DNA of 64,000 bases. Origin: Dictyobacter alpinus (GTDB lineage Bacteria > Chloroflexota > Ktedonobacteria > Ktedonobacterales > Ktedonobacteraceae). Of the stretch, positions 17,165-25,633 are shown piece after piece (position 1 is the first letter of the stretch; the number at the start of each line of letters is the position of its first letter). The translations under genes were made by a program, and so were the position numbers. Location of the stretch: positions 3,534,001-3,598,000 of the forward strand of contig NZ_BIFT01000001.1 of assembly GCF_003967575.1 (NCBI RefSeq). Reading direction: 5' to 3'. The notes beneath the pieces were generated by a model. That model did not search any database. It had not been told where the DNA came from and saw only the letters and a program-made list of their open reading frames with translations.

Positions 17165-17220
17165 TTAGGGGAGGAAAATGGAGCGGCGGCCGCGGCCGCC
17201 GCTCCATTTTCCTCCCCTAA
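17165..17220. repeat. 56-bp perfect palindrome with no loop
   Basis: Self-complementary from 17165 to 17220, centred on CCGCGG. Each 28-base arm has GGGGAGG followed by AAAATGG, so both strands show a ribosome-site and ATG. A GCGCC-TAT-GGCGC hairpin lies just to the left (about 17144-17156) and TGTACA occurs on both sides. Together they form a cloverleaf-like cluster comparable to the others. Confidence 0.85.
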
Positions 17221-17260
17221 AGAGTTGGTAGTGAGAAGGCTTGTACATAGCGTTTGTCTA

Positions 17261-19012
17261 TTAGCCGAGGATGGCTGTTTTGATGATGGAGGGCATTTTC
17301 AGCCAGGAGGGGGCTTTTTCGAAGCGGAGGAGTTTGGGGAAGAGTTTGCGTGCGATTTTGCCTTGATTGGTAAACCAGGGTGGGGTGAGTGGGCCACGGA
17401 ATGGTCCATAGAGGACGCTTTTCTGGGGGCGGGAGAACATTAAGGAATTATGGACGACGTCGTTGCCGGACTGGATGGCATAGATATCGTGTCCGGGGAA
17501 GGCGCCCCATGTGGTGGTGCCGAGTACAAATCCGGCTCCGGCCCAGTAGTTGATGCCGATAGTGCCGTAACGTAGTTGGGCGATGGCTTGATCTATCGCG
17601 GCGGCGATGGCGGAATCTTTGAGCGAGCTGGGATGAACCAGGATGGTGATATTGAGTGTACCCCAGAGTTGCTCATTGGCGAAAGCTACGGCGCGCTCAA
17701 TGTACTCCACAACGTTGCCGGCCTCTAGCGTGGTTTCAGCGAAAAGGCTACAGAAGGCTTCGGTCGTGAAGCAGATATCGTCTGTCTGGTTGGCATCAAC
17801 GTCCGCGATCAATGTCCAGGGGAGATTCTGCTCGTCGCTGGTTCCGTACTGATCGGCGTCAGGATGCGCATCTAGAAAGGCCTGGTAGCGCTGACGGGCA
17901 CCTGGATAATAGGCTTTGCGGGTCGGTAGTTTTGAGAGTACCTGACGCAGTTGCTGTAGGAGTGGCTGGCGTTGTGTCCAGTCTTTGTGCTGGATAATGA
18001 CACGGGTGGCATTACAGTTGTAGCCGGCATTATTGGCCAGCATTGAAGCAAGGTGTTCGGCCTGATAGGCGAGATCCTTCTGGCTCCAGGGGCCAGGCAC
18101 AACGATGACGGGACTTACGTTGCCCAGTTCGCCTGTGACGCGTTTGGTGACCAGTGGCTGGCGGGCCGCTTTCCGTGCCTGTCCCTCTGGACCAGGACCA
18201 AAGACAATGGCGTCAAATGTTTTATCGGAACCGGTAATATGAATTTCATCGATATTGGGATGCTGGCATAAATACGTACCTTCTTCAGCACCTCCATAGA
18301 CGACGCGTAGGTAGCCGGGTTTGATTAATGCCTGGAAGCTTTCTTCCAGTAAGGGACCCAGATAAGCATTGACCGGATTGGCTTTGAATAGGACGACCTG
18401 ATTGTCCATGAAGAGCTTATACAAAACATCCATTGGACCGATGCTGGCGACATTGCCTGCGCCTAAGACCAGTGCCACTTTCCCTGTCTGGGTAGAACCT
18501 TGATAGTTTACCGCCTGGGTTGAGGACAGCGTTTCTGCGGTAACCCCTGGCTGCATCCAGACTTCGGCTTTGAGGCCACCGAACAATACTGGATCATAGG
18601 AACGCCAGGGAAAGACCTGGGCTGTCACCTGGCCGTCTGGTCGGGTTTTAATGGGTCCTGGAATATGCGGATGTCCATCCTGTTGGATATCGAGCAGGGC
18701 TTTCTTGAGTTGGCTGAGACTATGTAAAAGCGTCCAGGCACCGGCCAACCACTCTTCGCCAGCATACAGCGAGTCCTCCTGAAGTCCTTTGGCCTGCAGG
18801 CTGGCAGCAACCCAGCGTGGCGCAACTTCAGAAAAATCGGCGATCAATGTCTCAACAAGCGCAATACGCGCAGCCACGCTGGTTTGTAGCCAGTCATCTT
18901 TGTGGGCTACTAGTTCCGCTATGGCCGCATCCATAGTCTCGCGGCTAGAGGAGGTTATCGTACTGCTTGCGGAAGGAAACTGTGGCGCTCCATGGCGTGT
19001 ATCAATCGTCAT
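17261..19012 (-). CDS. Long aldehyde-dehydrogenase-fold protein
   Basis: 583 aa, about 80-100 longer than ordinary aldehyde dehydrogenases. The ALDH fold is visible: GKVALVLGAGNVASIGPMD in the nucleotide-binding half, EIHITGSDKTFDAIVFG, VTGELGNVSPVIV with the general-base Glu, and AGYNCNATRVII with the nucleophile Cys. The extra length is an N-terminal helical region and a C-terminal tail (TPPWFTNQGKIARKLFPKLL). It would oxidise an aldehyde to an acid with NAD(P), but the unusual coenzyme region makes the substrate unclear. ATG 19012 has GGAG upstream. It is preceded by a palindromic repeat and stands alone. Confidence 0.8.
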   Translation of the reverse strand: MTIDTRHGAPQFPSASSTITSSSRETMDAAIAELVAHKDDWLQTSVAARIALVETLIADFSEVAPRWVAASLQAKGLQEDSLYAGEEWLAGAWTLLHSLSQLKKALLDIQQDGHPHIPGPIKTRPDGQVTAQVFPWRSYDPVLFGGLKAEVWMQPGVTAETLSSTQAVNYQGSTQTGKVALVLGAGNVASIGPMDVLYKLFMDNQVVLFKANPVNAYLGPLLEESFQALIKPGYLRVVYGGAEEGTYLCQHPNIDEIHITGSDKTFDAIVFGPGPEGQARKAARQPLVTKRVTGELGNVSPVIVVPGPWSQKDLAYQAEHLASMLANNAGYNCNATRVIIQHKDWTQRQPLLQQLRQVLSKLPTRKAYYPGARQRYQAFLDAHPDADQYGTSDEQNLPWTLIADVDANQTDDICFTTEAFCSLFAETTLEAGNVVEYIERAVAFANEQLWGTLNITILVHPSSLKDSAIAAAIDQAIAQLRYGTIGINYWAGAGFVLGTTTWGAFPGHDIYAIQSGNDVVHNSLMFSRPQKSVLYGPFRGPLTPPWFTNQGKIARKLFPKLLRFEKAPSWLKMPSIIKTAILG

Positions 19013-19032
19013 TGTTTACTCCATCCCGAAAA

Positions 19033-19182
19033 GTAGCGGCAGGGCTTGTCCCTGCGACCGGTTCACGTATGACATGCTGCTTAAATACATGGTCTTGACG
19101 CTGGCAGATCGAAGCGCATCCAGCGTATGGCCTGGACCTGGTCGTACGTTGGACCGGTCGCAGGGACAAGCCCTGCCGTTAC
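19033..19182. repeat. Palindromic-end repeat family, copy 1
   Basis: 30-bp inverted ends with one mismatch (19033-19062 with 19153-19182), rich in GGCAGGGCTTG, flank about 90 bases that include a TGGTCGTACGT motif. Near-identical ends occur at 32147-32300 and related ones at 43676-43821, with a fragment at 25573-25612. No gene inside. Size and ends suggest a non-autonomous mobile element or large extragenic palindrome. Confidence 0.75.
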
Positions 19183-19288
19183 GCTGAGAGACCCGATCTT
19201 TTTATTTTATGCCAGAGGTTGATGGATAGCAAGCTTATTTGACTTTTACTCATTGAATTTTTAATGCATCTCATCTTGTTCCACATTA

Positions 19289-20086
19289 TTATGAACAGGG
19301 ACGTTGATCTGGGCCAGCGTGACGGCTGCGCCTTGTGGTGTCAAATAACTCAAAATGATCTCCATTCATAATTGGAGCTGTATGATACTGATTAAGCCGG
19401 GCCGCCAGACGGACATCTTCGGCGAAGCCTTTTTCATATAATTCCTGGCCGCTATCACAATCCCAGAGTAGCTCGGCTAGCCGATCCTGGGAATGGATAA
19501 ATGCGTTAGTGCAGACCTGGGCATCAGGTGATTGGCGGTAGGGGAGCGCGGACAGGATGGCTCCGGCTCCGAGAAAATCTTCGAGGGCGACCCGTAATTC
19601 TCCATCTTCGGTAGCGGGACGCCAGCGCTCACCACAGGCAACCACTGTGACGTTTAGCTTATGGCGCTCCATGATCTCGGCTACCGCACTGGCTACCGCC
19701 TGGGCATTCAGCAATGAGCCAGCGAAGAGGAAGTCGATTTGTTGCGCATAACGGCTACAGGTCGCTCCATTTGGAGACGCTACGACGACTCGTGTGCCGG
19801 GCTCTATCTGTAAGAAGGTTGGTGGTGAGAGCGAGAAACGGCCTTTGTGGGGTACTTCGTTGCGCATCACCGCAACTTCAGCGCCAATGCGGGTCGCCAG
19901 TATGGTGGGATCTTCATTGTATGCGCAGGGATAAATAAAAGCTCCTTGTTGGATGGCTATCGCTGTGGCGGTTGAAAAGCTAAGGACATCAACTATGACA
20001 ACAACATCTCCTCGCTGAGCCGCCTGTAATACACCATGACGTCCCCATGAGAGCGTGCAACGGTAGGCTGTGTTGGTGTTGGACAT
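19289..20086 (-). CDS. ComB-like 2-phosphosulfolactate phosphatase family protein
   Basis: 265 aa. Family features: GDVVVIVDVLSFSTATAIA near the N-terminus (the DVL...T metal/phosphate site), VASPNGATCSRYA in the middle, VVACGERW, and EDFLGAGAIL. ComB hydrolyses 2-phospho-3-sulfolactate in coenzyme M synthesis, but many bacteria carry homologues without a coenzyme M pathway and no other com gene is visible here, so the substrate is probably different. ATG 20086 has AAAGGA upstream; the frame starts six codons earlier without a site. The last 15 or so residues are Arg-rich and may be off-family. Confidence 0.78.
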   Translation of the reverse strand: MSNTNTAYRCTLSWGRHGVLQAAQRGDVVVIVDVLSFSTATAIAIQQGAFIYPCAYNEDPTILATRIGAEVAVMRNEVPHKGRFSLSPPTFLQIEPGTRVVVASPNGATCSRYAQQIDFLFAGSLLNAQAVASAVAEIMERHKLNVTVVACGERWRPATEDGELRVALEDFLGAGAILSALPYRQSPDAQVCTNAFIHSQDRLAELLWDCDSGQELYEKGFAEDVRLAARLNQYHTAPIMNGDHFELFDTTRRSRHAGPDQRPCS

Positions 20087-20340
20087 CAGACAGAATCCTT
20101 TCAAGTGTGATCCATACGCTTCAGGCTGGCGCAGGGACCACCATAATAGTATTTCAAATACCGGTACATTCGGTCCTGTGTTTTGGGTGCGTCAGCTTTA
20201 GACGATGGGGTGCTTCCTATGCTACAATATATCCCATTGAAATAGATGACGTAACAGGTGCGACCGCTATTTATCCACTCTCTAGTAGGCCGTGTACAAG
20301 TATACTATGCCTTCACGTACACTTCAGGTAAGGAGTTAGC

Positions 20341-23300
20341 ATGCCATCACAGGGTTATGTACGTTTTCCAAATATTTTCCAGGATCGTATTGTCTTTGTG
20401 GCCGAAGATGATCTCTGGCTCGTGTCAAGCGAAGGAGGGCGAGCCGAGCGCTTAACGGCCGGCGTTGGAGAAGTTCGCTATCCACACTTTTCGCCAGATG
20501 GTGAATTATTGGCCTTTGTGGGACGTGAAGAGGGTCCAAGTGAAGTTTATGTGATGCCCGCCGAGGGTGGGCCGGCCCAGCGTTTAACTTTCCAGGCCGG
20601 CAATTGTCGTGTGCTTGGCTGGTCGCCTGATGGCACTGAGATCCTATATTCGAGTAACTCGGGCCAGTTCGCGGGCCGCTTTGAAGTGATCTATGCCGTC
20701 AAGCCAGATGGAGGCGAGCCCCGGCAACTGCCGATGGGTATGGCTAATGATATTTCTTACAGCTCTGATGGTGGTGTGGTCATCGGGCGCAATATTAATA
20801 TTCGCGAGTTCTCACACTGGAAGCGTTATCGAGGTGGTACCGCCGGCCACCTCTGGTGTGACCGTGAGGGGAAGGGTAGCTTTACACGTTTGCTGCAACT
20901 CAATGGCAACGTCGCTGATCCATGTTGGATTGGGGAACGTATCTATTTCCTTTCCGACCATGAGGGGGTTGGCAATATCTATTCCTGTACGCCAGATGGA
21001 GAAGATCTACGCCAGCACACACAGCATACAGATTTCTATGCGCGCCATCTTTCAAGTGATGGTAAGCGCCTGGTCTATCATTCCGGCGCGGACCTCTACC
21101 TGTTTGATCCACAGAGCGAGCAACTTACGCACCTGGAGATCTCCTTACCCAGTATTCGCACACAGCGTAGCCGCAAGTTTGTGCCGGCCGCCAACTATAT
21201 GGATACCTATGCCTTACATCCTCAGGGACATATGCTGGCCCTGACCGCGCGTGGTAAAGCCTTCACACTGGGTAATTGGGAAGGGCCGGTTCTCCAATAT
21301 GGGGAGCCTGATGGCGTGCGCTATCGCTACCTGGAGTGGTTGAGTGATGGGAAGCGCCTGGTAGCCATTCATGACGCTCCTGGACATGAAGAGCTGATCA
21401 TCTTCACTCCCGATGCTTCAACGGAGCCCCAGACCTTTCCAGAGATCGAATTTGGCCGGGTGACCAATCTTGTTGTTTCACCGACCGAGAACGCCGTGGC
21501 GATCTCCAATCACCGTAATGAACTGATCCTGGTCAATCTCGATAAAAGTACTGCGCAGGTACTGGATCGTAGTGATGCGGGAAAGATCCAGGGGATTGAT
21601 TGGTCTCCAGATGGAGCCTGGGTGGCCTATGGCTTCGCGCTAACGGCGAATAAAGTCGCCATCAAACTCTGCCAGATTGCGAGCGGTGAAACCCACCAGG
21701 TTACCAATCCGATTCTGGAGGATACCCGGCCATCCTTTGATCCTGAGGGCAAATACCTCTACTTCCTGGGCCAGCGTATCTTTAATCCTGTCTATGATAA
21801 CCTGCACTTTGATCTTGGCTTCCCGCGTGGCGTCAAGCCCTATGCATTGATGCTGCGTAAAGATCTACGCTCACCTTTTATTCCCGAGACCAAGAATCCT
21901 GATGAGAAGGAGAAGGAAAAAGAGGAGAGTCGCGAGAAGCAGGCCAGGGACGATACTGAGATAAGTCAGAACGGGAATGAAGAGGGTAAAGAGAAGAAAG
22001 AGGAGAGTGGGAAACAGACGCCTGCTATCACGATTGATCTTGATGGTATCAGTGAGCGCATCCTGCCGTTTCCGGTGGCCGAGGGCCGCTATGCCAGTGT
22101 GCGTGGCATCAAAGGAAAGGTCTTATTCCTGTCCAGACCCGTTGAGGGCTCGATTCAGCATAACTCGAACAGCCGGGGTACGTTGGAATACTATGATTTT
22201 GATACCTATAAAACCGAGAAGTTGTTTGATGGTGTAGGGAGCTTTGATCTCGCGCGTGATGGTAAGATGCTGGTCTATAGCGCGAATCATCGCCTGCGTG
22301 TCGTAAAGGCGGGCGAGAAGCTGAAGCCGGAGGCGAATAATAATGACCGTCCCAGCCGTGAGAGCGGCTGGATTGATTTCCAGCGTATCAAGATCTCGGT
22401 ACAGCCATCAGCCGAGTGGAAACAGATGTTCGCGGAAGCCTGGCGTTTACAGCGTGAGCAATTCTGGGCGGAAGATATGTCTGGTATTGACTGGGAAGGC
22501 ATCTATAAGCAGTATGCGCCACTGGTTGAGCGTGTAAGTTCGCGCTCAGAGCTTTCAGACCTGCTATGGGAACTGCATGGGGAACTGGGCACCTCGCATG
22601 CCTATGAGATGGGTGGCGATACGCGCCATGGCCCTCACTATCGACAAGGTTTCCTGGGTGTGGATTGGAGCTATGATGCGGAACAGGAACGTTATCGCAT
22701 TGCTCGTATCCTGAAAGGTGATCCTTCTGAGAGTCAGACGACCTCACCGTTTACCAGTCCCGGCTTGAATGTCAATGTTAATGATGCTGTACTGGCCATC
22801 AATGGGCAGCGCGTCGGACCGGCGCGTGGACCTCAGGAGTTGCTGGTCAATCTGGCTGGTCAAGAGGTACAGTTGACGATTGAGGATGCTGAGAGCAAGG
22901 AGACGCGTGTTGTGGTGGTCAAGGCGTTGGCCAATGAGACACCGGCCCGCTATCGTGAGTGGGTTGAGAGCAATCGTCGGCGCGTCCACGAGGTATCCGA
23001 TAACCGTGTAGGTTATATTCATATTCCGGATATGGGCGGCAACGGCTACGCTGAGTTCCATCGTGGCTTCCTGTCGGAATATGATTATCCCGCGCTGCTG
23101 GTCGATGTACGCTGGAATGGTGGTGGACACGTCTCAGGCCTGCTACTAGAGAAACTGGCGCGTCGCCGTATCGGCTATGATTTCCCACGCTGGGGCCAGC
23201 CTGAGTCCTATCCAAGTGAGGCACCACGTGGACCGATGGTGGCCCTGACCAATGAGCACGCTGGCTCGGATGGTGACATCTTTAGCCATAGCTTTAAGCT

Positions 23301-23610
23301 CATGGGTCTGGGTCCATTGATCGGTAAGAGGACCTGGGGTGGTGTGATTGGTATCAATCCCAGCCATAAACTGGTGGATGGTACGGTCACCACGCAGCCT
23401 GAGTACTCGTTCTGGTTTAAAGATGTGGGCTGGAATGTCGAGAACTACGGGACCGATCCAGATATCGAGATCGATATCGCGCCCCAGGATTTTGTGCAGC
23501 AGCTTGATCCACAATTGGACCGGGCTATTGCCGAGTGCTTACGCCTGGTTGAGGAGTATCCAACCCTGGAACCAAAACCCGGTGAGCGCCCACGTCTGGG
23601 TCGCTTGTAA
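20341..23610 (+). CDS. Tricorn protease homologue
   Basis: 1089 aa serine protease of family S41, thought to trim peptides left by the proteasome or ATP-dependent proteases. Order: N-terminal beta-propeller repeats (motif FSPDGELLAFV and relatives) to about 520; a highly charged Lys/Glu insert about 520-565; remaining propeller; helical C1 with Ser752-His753 (GTSHAYE); PDZ about 765-850; C2 with nucleophile Ser976 and Asp977 (NEHAGSDGD). These align with Thermoplasma tricorn Ser745/His746 and Ser965/Asp966, and length is normal. No signal peptide is obvious, so it is probably cytoplasmic. GTAAGGAG precedes ATG 20341. Monocistronic with its own terminator. Confidence 0.92.
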   Translation: MPSQGYVRFPNIFQDRIVFVAEDDLWLVSSEGGRAERLTAGVGEVRYPHFSPDGELLAFVGREEGPSEVYVMPAEGGPAQRLTFQAGNCRVLGWSPDGTEILYSSNSGQFAGRFEVIYAVKPDGGEPRQLPMGMANDISYSSDGGVVIGRNINIREFSHWKRYRGGTAGHLWCDREGKGSFTRLLQLNGNVADPCWIGERIYFLSDHEGVGNIYSCTPDGEDLRQHTQHTDFYARHLSSDGKRLVYHSGADLYLFDPQSEQLTHLEISLPSIRTQRSRKFVPAANYMDTYALHPQGHMLALTARGKAFTLGNWEGPVLQYGEPDGVRYRYLEWLSDGKRLVAIHDAPGHEELIIFTPDASTEPQTFPEIEFGRVTNLVVSPTENAVAISNHRNELILVNLDKSTAQVLDRSDAGKIQGIDWSPDGAWVAYGFALTANKVAIKLCQIASGETHQVTNPILEDTRPSFDPEGKYLYFLGQRIFNPVYDNLHFDLGFPRGVKPYALMLRKDLRSPFIPETKNPDEKEKEKEESREKQARDDTEISQNGNEEGKEKKEESGKQTPAITIDLDGISERILPFPVAEGRYASVRGIKGKVLFLSRPVEGSIQHNSNSRGTLEYYDFDTYKTEKLFDGVGSFDLARDGKMLVYSANHRLRVVKAGEKLKPEANNNDRPSRESGWIDFQRIKISVQPSAEWKQMFAEAWRLQREQFWAEDMSGIDWEGIYKQYAPLVERVSSRSELSDLLWELHGELGTSHAYEMGGDTRHGPHYRQGFLGVDWSYDAEQERYRIARILKGDPSESQTTSPFTSPGLNVNVNDAVLAINGQRVGPARGPQELLVNLAGQEVQLTIEDAESKETRVVVVKALANETPARYREWVESNRRRVHEVSDNRVGYIHIPDMGGNGYAEFHRGFLSEYDYPALLVDVRWNGGGHVSGLLLEKLARRRIGYDFPRWGQPESYPSEAPRGPMVALTNEHAGSDGDIFSHSFKLMGLGPLIGKRTWGGVIGINPSHKLVDGTVTTQPEYSFWFKDVGWNVENYGTDPDIEIDIAPQDFVQQLDPQLDRAIAECLRLVEEYPTLEPKPGERPRLGRL

Positions 23611-23654
23611 GTGTCTTGTAGATAAGAACTGACTCTCGATCCTCCTGAGAAGCA

Positions 23655-23690
23655 GGGGTGTAGGGCAGAGTGCCTTGCACCCCGTTTTTT
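23655..23690 (+). terminator. Intrinsic terminator after the tricorn gene
   Basis: GGGGTG (23655-23660) pairs with CACCCC (23678-23683), with a second inner stem AGGGCA/TGCCTT, followed by six T residues at 23685-23690. It lies about 45 bases past the stop. Confidence 0.75.
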
Positions 23691-23814
23691 GTGATTTTTT
23701 TCAGGGTAGACATTGCGACAAAGTTGTGACACTTTTGCGATATTTTCTCTACATATTCAGCATATACTTTCAATAACCAATGTGTAAGAGACAAAAAAGA
23801 AAGGCACAATTTTG

Positions 23815-24402
23815 ATGCAGCAACCATCGCATGTCTGGCCGGAAAATGCGCGCCAGCAACAAACATATAGACAGCCTGAAAATCCATCCGCCCAATTTGA
23901 TCCCCAGCAATATGAGCGCGGCTACACGGTACCGCCAATGGGAATTCCTGTGACGGGTACGACCTATCAGTATCCACCACAACAGGCATATAGACCTGCC
24001 ATGCCTGCTGGCTATGCCGATTTTGCGTTTTCACGACCAGAGCCAACTATTGAGACCAGATTGGCCGCTGTGGTGAGCTATCTGGTGGGTTGGTTAACCG
24101 GGTTAGTATTGATCTTGTTCGTGAAAAACAATCGCTTCTTGCGTTTTCACGCGATGCAATCTCTGCTCTTCTTTGGTGGATACACCGTCTTCTTTATTGC
24201 GCTGGTGAGAATTGCTGAAGCGCATGTCTTTCTGTTGAGTGGCTTTGCCATTTTCGCGTTTGTGATGATGAATATCATTGCCTGTATTGGCTGGTTCGTG
24301 GGGATCATCGGGGCAGTAAGCGGAAAATATGTGAAATTGCCCTTTGTGGGTGAGTGGGCTGAACGCTTTGTTGATGGCAATCAGAATGGAACCGTGAAGT
24401 AA
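23815..24402 (+). CDS. DUF4870/Tic20-like membrane protein
   Basis: 195 aa. The N-terminal 75 residues are a Gln/Pro/Tyr-rich disordered tail; then three hydrophobic segments with the motif NRFLRFHAMQSLLFF after the first. It is the paralogue of the protein at 3444-4085, sharing domain order and motif but with a shorter Gln-rich part. The ATG at 23815 is used; the preceding TTG codon is also open. The ribosome site AAGAAAGG is moderate. It converges on the next gene with a shared terminator. Function of the family unknown. Confidence 0.8.
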   Translation: MQQPSHVWPENARQQQTYRQPENPSAQFDPQQYERGYTVPPMGIPVTGTTYQYPPQQAYRPAMPAGYADFAFSRPEPTIETRLAAVVSYLVGWLTGLVLILFVKNNRFLRFHAMQSLLFFGGYTVFFIALVRIAEAHVFLLSGFAIFAFVMMNIIACIGWFVGIIGAVSGKYVKLPFVGEWAERFVDGNQNGTVK

Positions 24403-24434
24403 AGAGCAACTATATTGAGATATCGTACGTTGAT

Positions 24435-24482
24435 CAATGGCCCTCCTGGTGATACGTTTTATGTATCAACGGAGGGCCATTG
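24435..24482. terminator. Shared hairpin terminator between convergent genes
   Basis: A perfect 12-bp GC-rich stem (24435-24446 with 24471-24482) encloses a second small hairpin (TGATAC...GTATCA). It sits between the stops of the DUF4870-like gene and the minus-strand gene ending at 24499. No long T-tract is present on either side. Confidence 0.55.
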
Positions 24483-24498
24483 CACGCTTAGATAGAGA

Positions 24499-24990
24499 TT
24501 ATACGTTGATGTTTTGCTGGCGAATAGTGGTGAATTCGGCGGCCGTATTGATGGTCAGCAGTCCAGACTGGGCGGGACGGGCGGGATCATTAATTGAGAG
24601 CATTTCGGTGCCGTCCAGATAGATGGTGGTCTGTTCAGGTTGCTGGACGAGGAGCAGGGTATGCCATGAGGTAGGATCAAAGCTAGCGGGCAATGAGAGG
24701 ACATGATTGACGACCGGGCTGATACCAATGGTCTCGACTGCCAGGCCCCAATGCTCGTGTTGCTTGAGTAAGCAGACCTGCAACTCATCGTGTTCTGTAT
24801 ATTGTGTCAGGATACCGAAGGCGCGCATGGTCTCTTCGCTGCCCTGTCGGATGCGCATGGTGGTGCTAAACTCGAAGTGTGCAAGTGCAGAACTATTCAG
24901 AATTCTGTGTTCCCCGGCAGAAATTTCTGTTTGTACGAGTGCATCTTCCTGGATATGCCAATTTGAAATGACGGTTTGATTTGCAATCAT
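24499..24990 (-). CDS. Unidentified protein with concanavalin-like beta-sandwich character
   Basis: 163 aa, soluble and strand-rich. The alternation of short hydrophobic strands and the segments FEFSTTMRIRQGSEE, SWHTLLLVQQ, TTIYLDGTEML and SGLLTINTAAEFTTIR are reminiscent of LamG/concanavalin-type carbohydrate-binding sandwiches, where a strand ends in YLDG. There is no signal peptide, so an extracellular role is not supported. I cannot assign a family with confidence. ATG 24990 has only a weak AAGGATAGAAAA site. Monocistronic. Confidence 0.65.
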   Translation of the reverse strand: MIANQTVISNWHIQEDALVQTEISAGEHRILNSSALAHFEFSTTMRIRQGSEETMRAFGILTQYTEHDELQVCLLKQHEHWGLAVETIGISPVVNHVLSLPASFDPTSWHTLLLVQQPEQTTIYLDGTEMLSINDPARPAQSGLLTINTAAEFTTIRQQNINV

Positions 24991-25021
24991 CGGTGTTTTC
25001 TATCCTTATAGGGATTCGTGT

Positions 25022-25213
25022 ATGACTTTGTTTGAGCTAAAAATGATTACGAACATGCTTGATCAGGATAATGCTCCTGAAGGCATTATTATTGCTATTC
25101 ATTGGATTAAGAAATTTTTTGAGCAACGTCAAAAAAGCTATCTTTGTCGGGGTAAAACGGCTCCTGGTGGCGTTTTGCTCCCTGGAGAGCCTGGACTGCA
25201 GAAAACAATCTAG
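25022..25213 (+). CDS. Possible small protein
   Basis: A 63-aa frame divergent from the preceding gene, with a weak AGGGAT site. The first 40 residues look like a plausible amphipathic helical protein (MTLFELKMITNMLDQD); the last 20 are Gly/Pro-rich and overlap a small hairpin (AAAACG...CGTTTT). No family recognised. It may be chance. The rest of the gap 25214-25572 shows nothing else I can support. Confidence 0.3.
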   Translation: MTLFELKMITNMLDQDNAPEGIIIAIHWIKKFFEQRQKSYLCRGKTAPGGVLLPGEPGLQKTI

Positions 25214-25572
25214 CGATCGACTAAAACTCTAGCATACTTCCTGCTCCCAGTCAATTATAACCCTACCACAATTTTTGCTGTGCTAGAGGCAGGCATGTGT
25301 GTTGGCAGGCCCCTCCAATGGTCTTATCTTTTCAGTAAATCCTTCCTACAAAGACATGACTTTTCTCCTGACTTTTGGGGGAGAGTCTCTACCTGGCTTC
25401 TACGTTTCTATCTTCTATCTTTCTAGATCATGCTTCTATGCTGCTTTGCTCTTGAAACGAAAAATGTAAACCATAAATGGTCAGTCTATATAATGGCCTT
25501 AGGGAGCATGGGGCACGTGCCTGGCCATGTTCACCTTTACATGATCACGTGTTTGAGGGACATTTCTTATGT

Positions 25573-25612
25573 GAACGGGCAGCAGGGGCAAGACCTGCCG
25601 CTACGTTGTGTG
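25573..25612. repeat. Fragment of the palindromic-end repeat family (one end only)
   Basis: These 40 bases match one end of the family at 19033, 32147 and 43676 (GCAGGGGCAAGACCTGCCGC then TACG). No matching opposite end lies within the 160 bases to the left, although a short GTTCAC/GTGAAC pairing remains. It lies in the leader of the sedolisin gene. Confidence 0.6.
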
Positions 25613-25633
25613 TTTTGTGGTAGAAAGGTTGTT

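Noticed and set aside
17162..17443. 93-codon plus-strand frame starting at the 56-bp palindrome
   Set aside because: It is produced by the palindrome and the antisense of the aldehyde-dehydrogenase gene; protein is Glu/Gly low-complexity.
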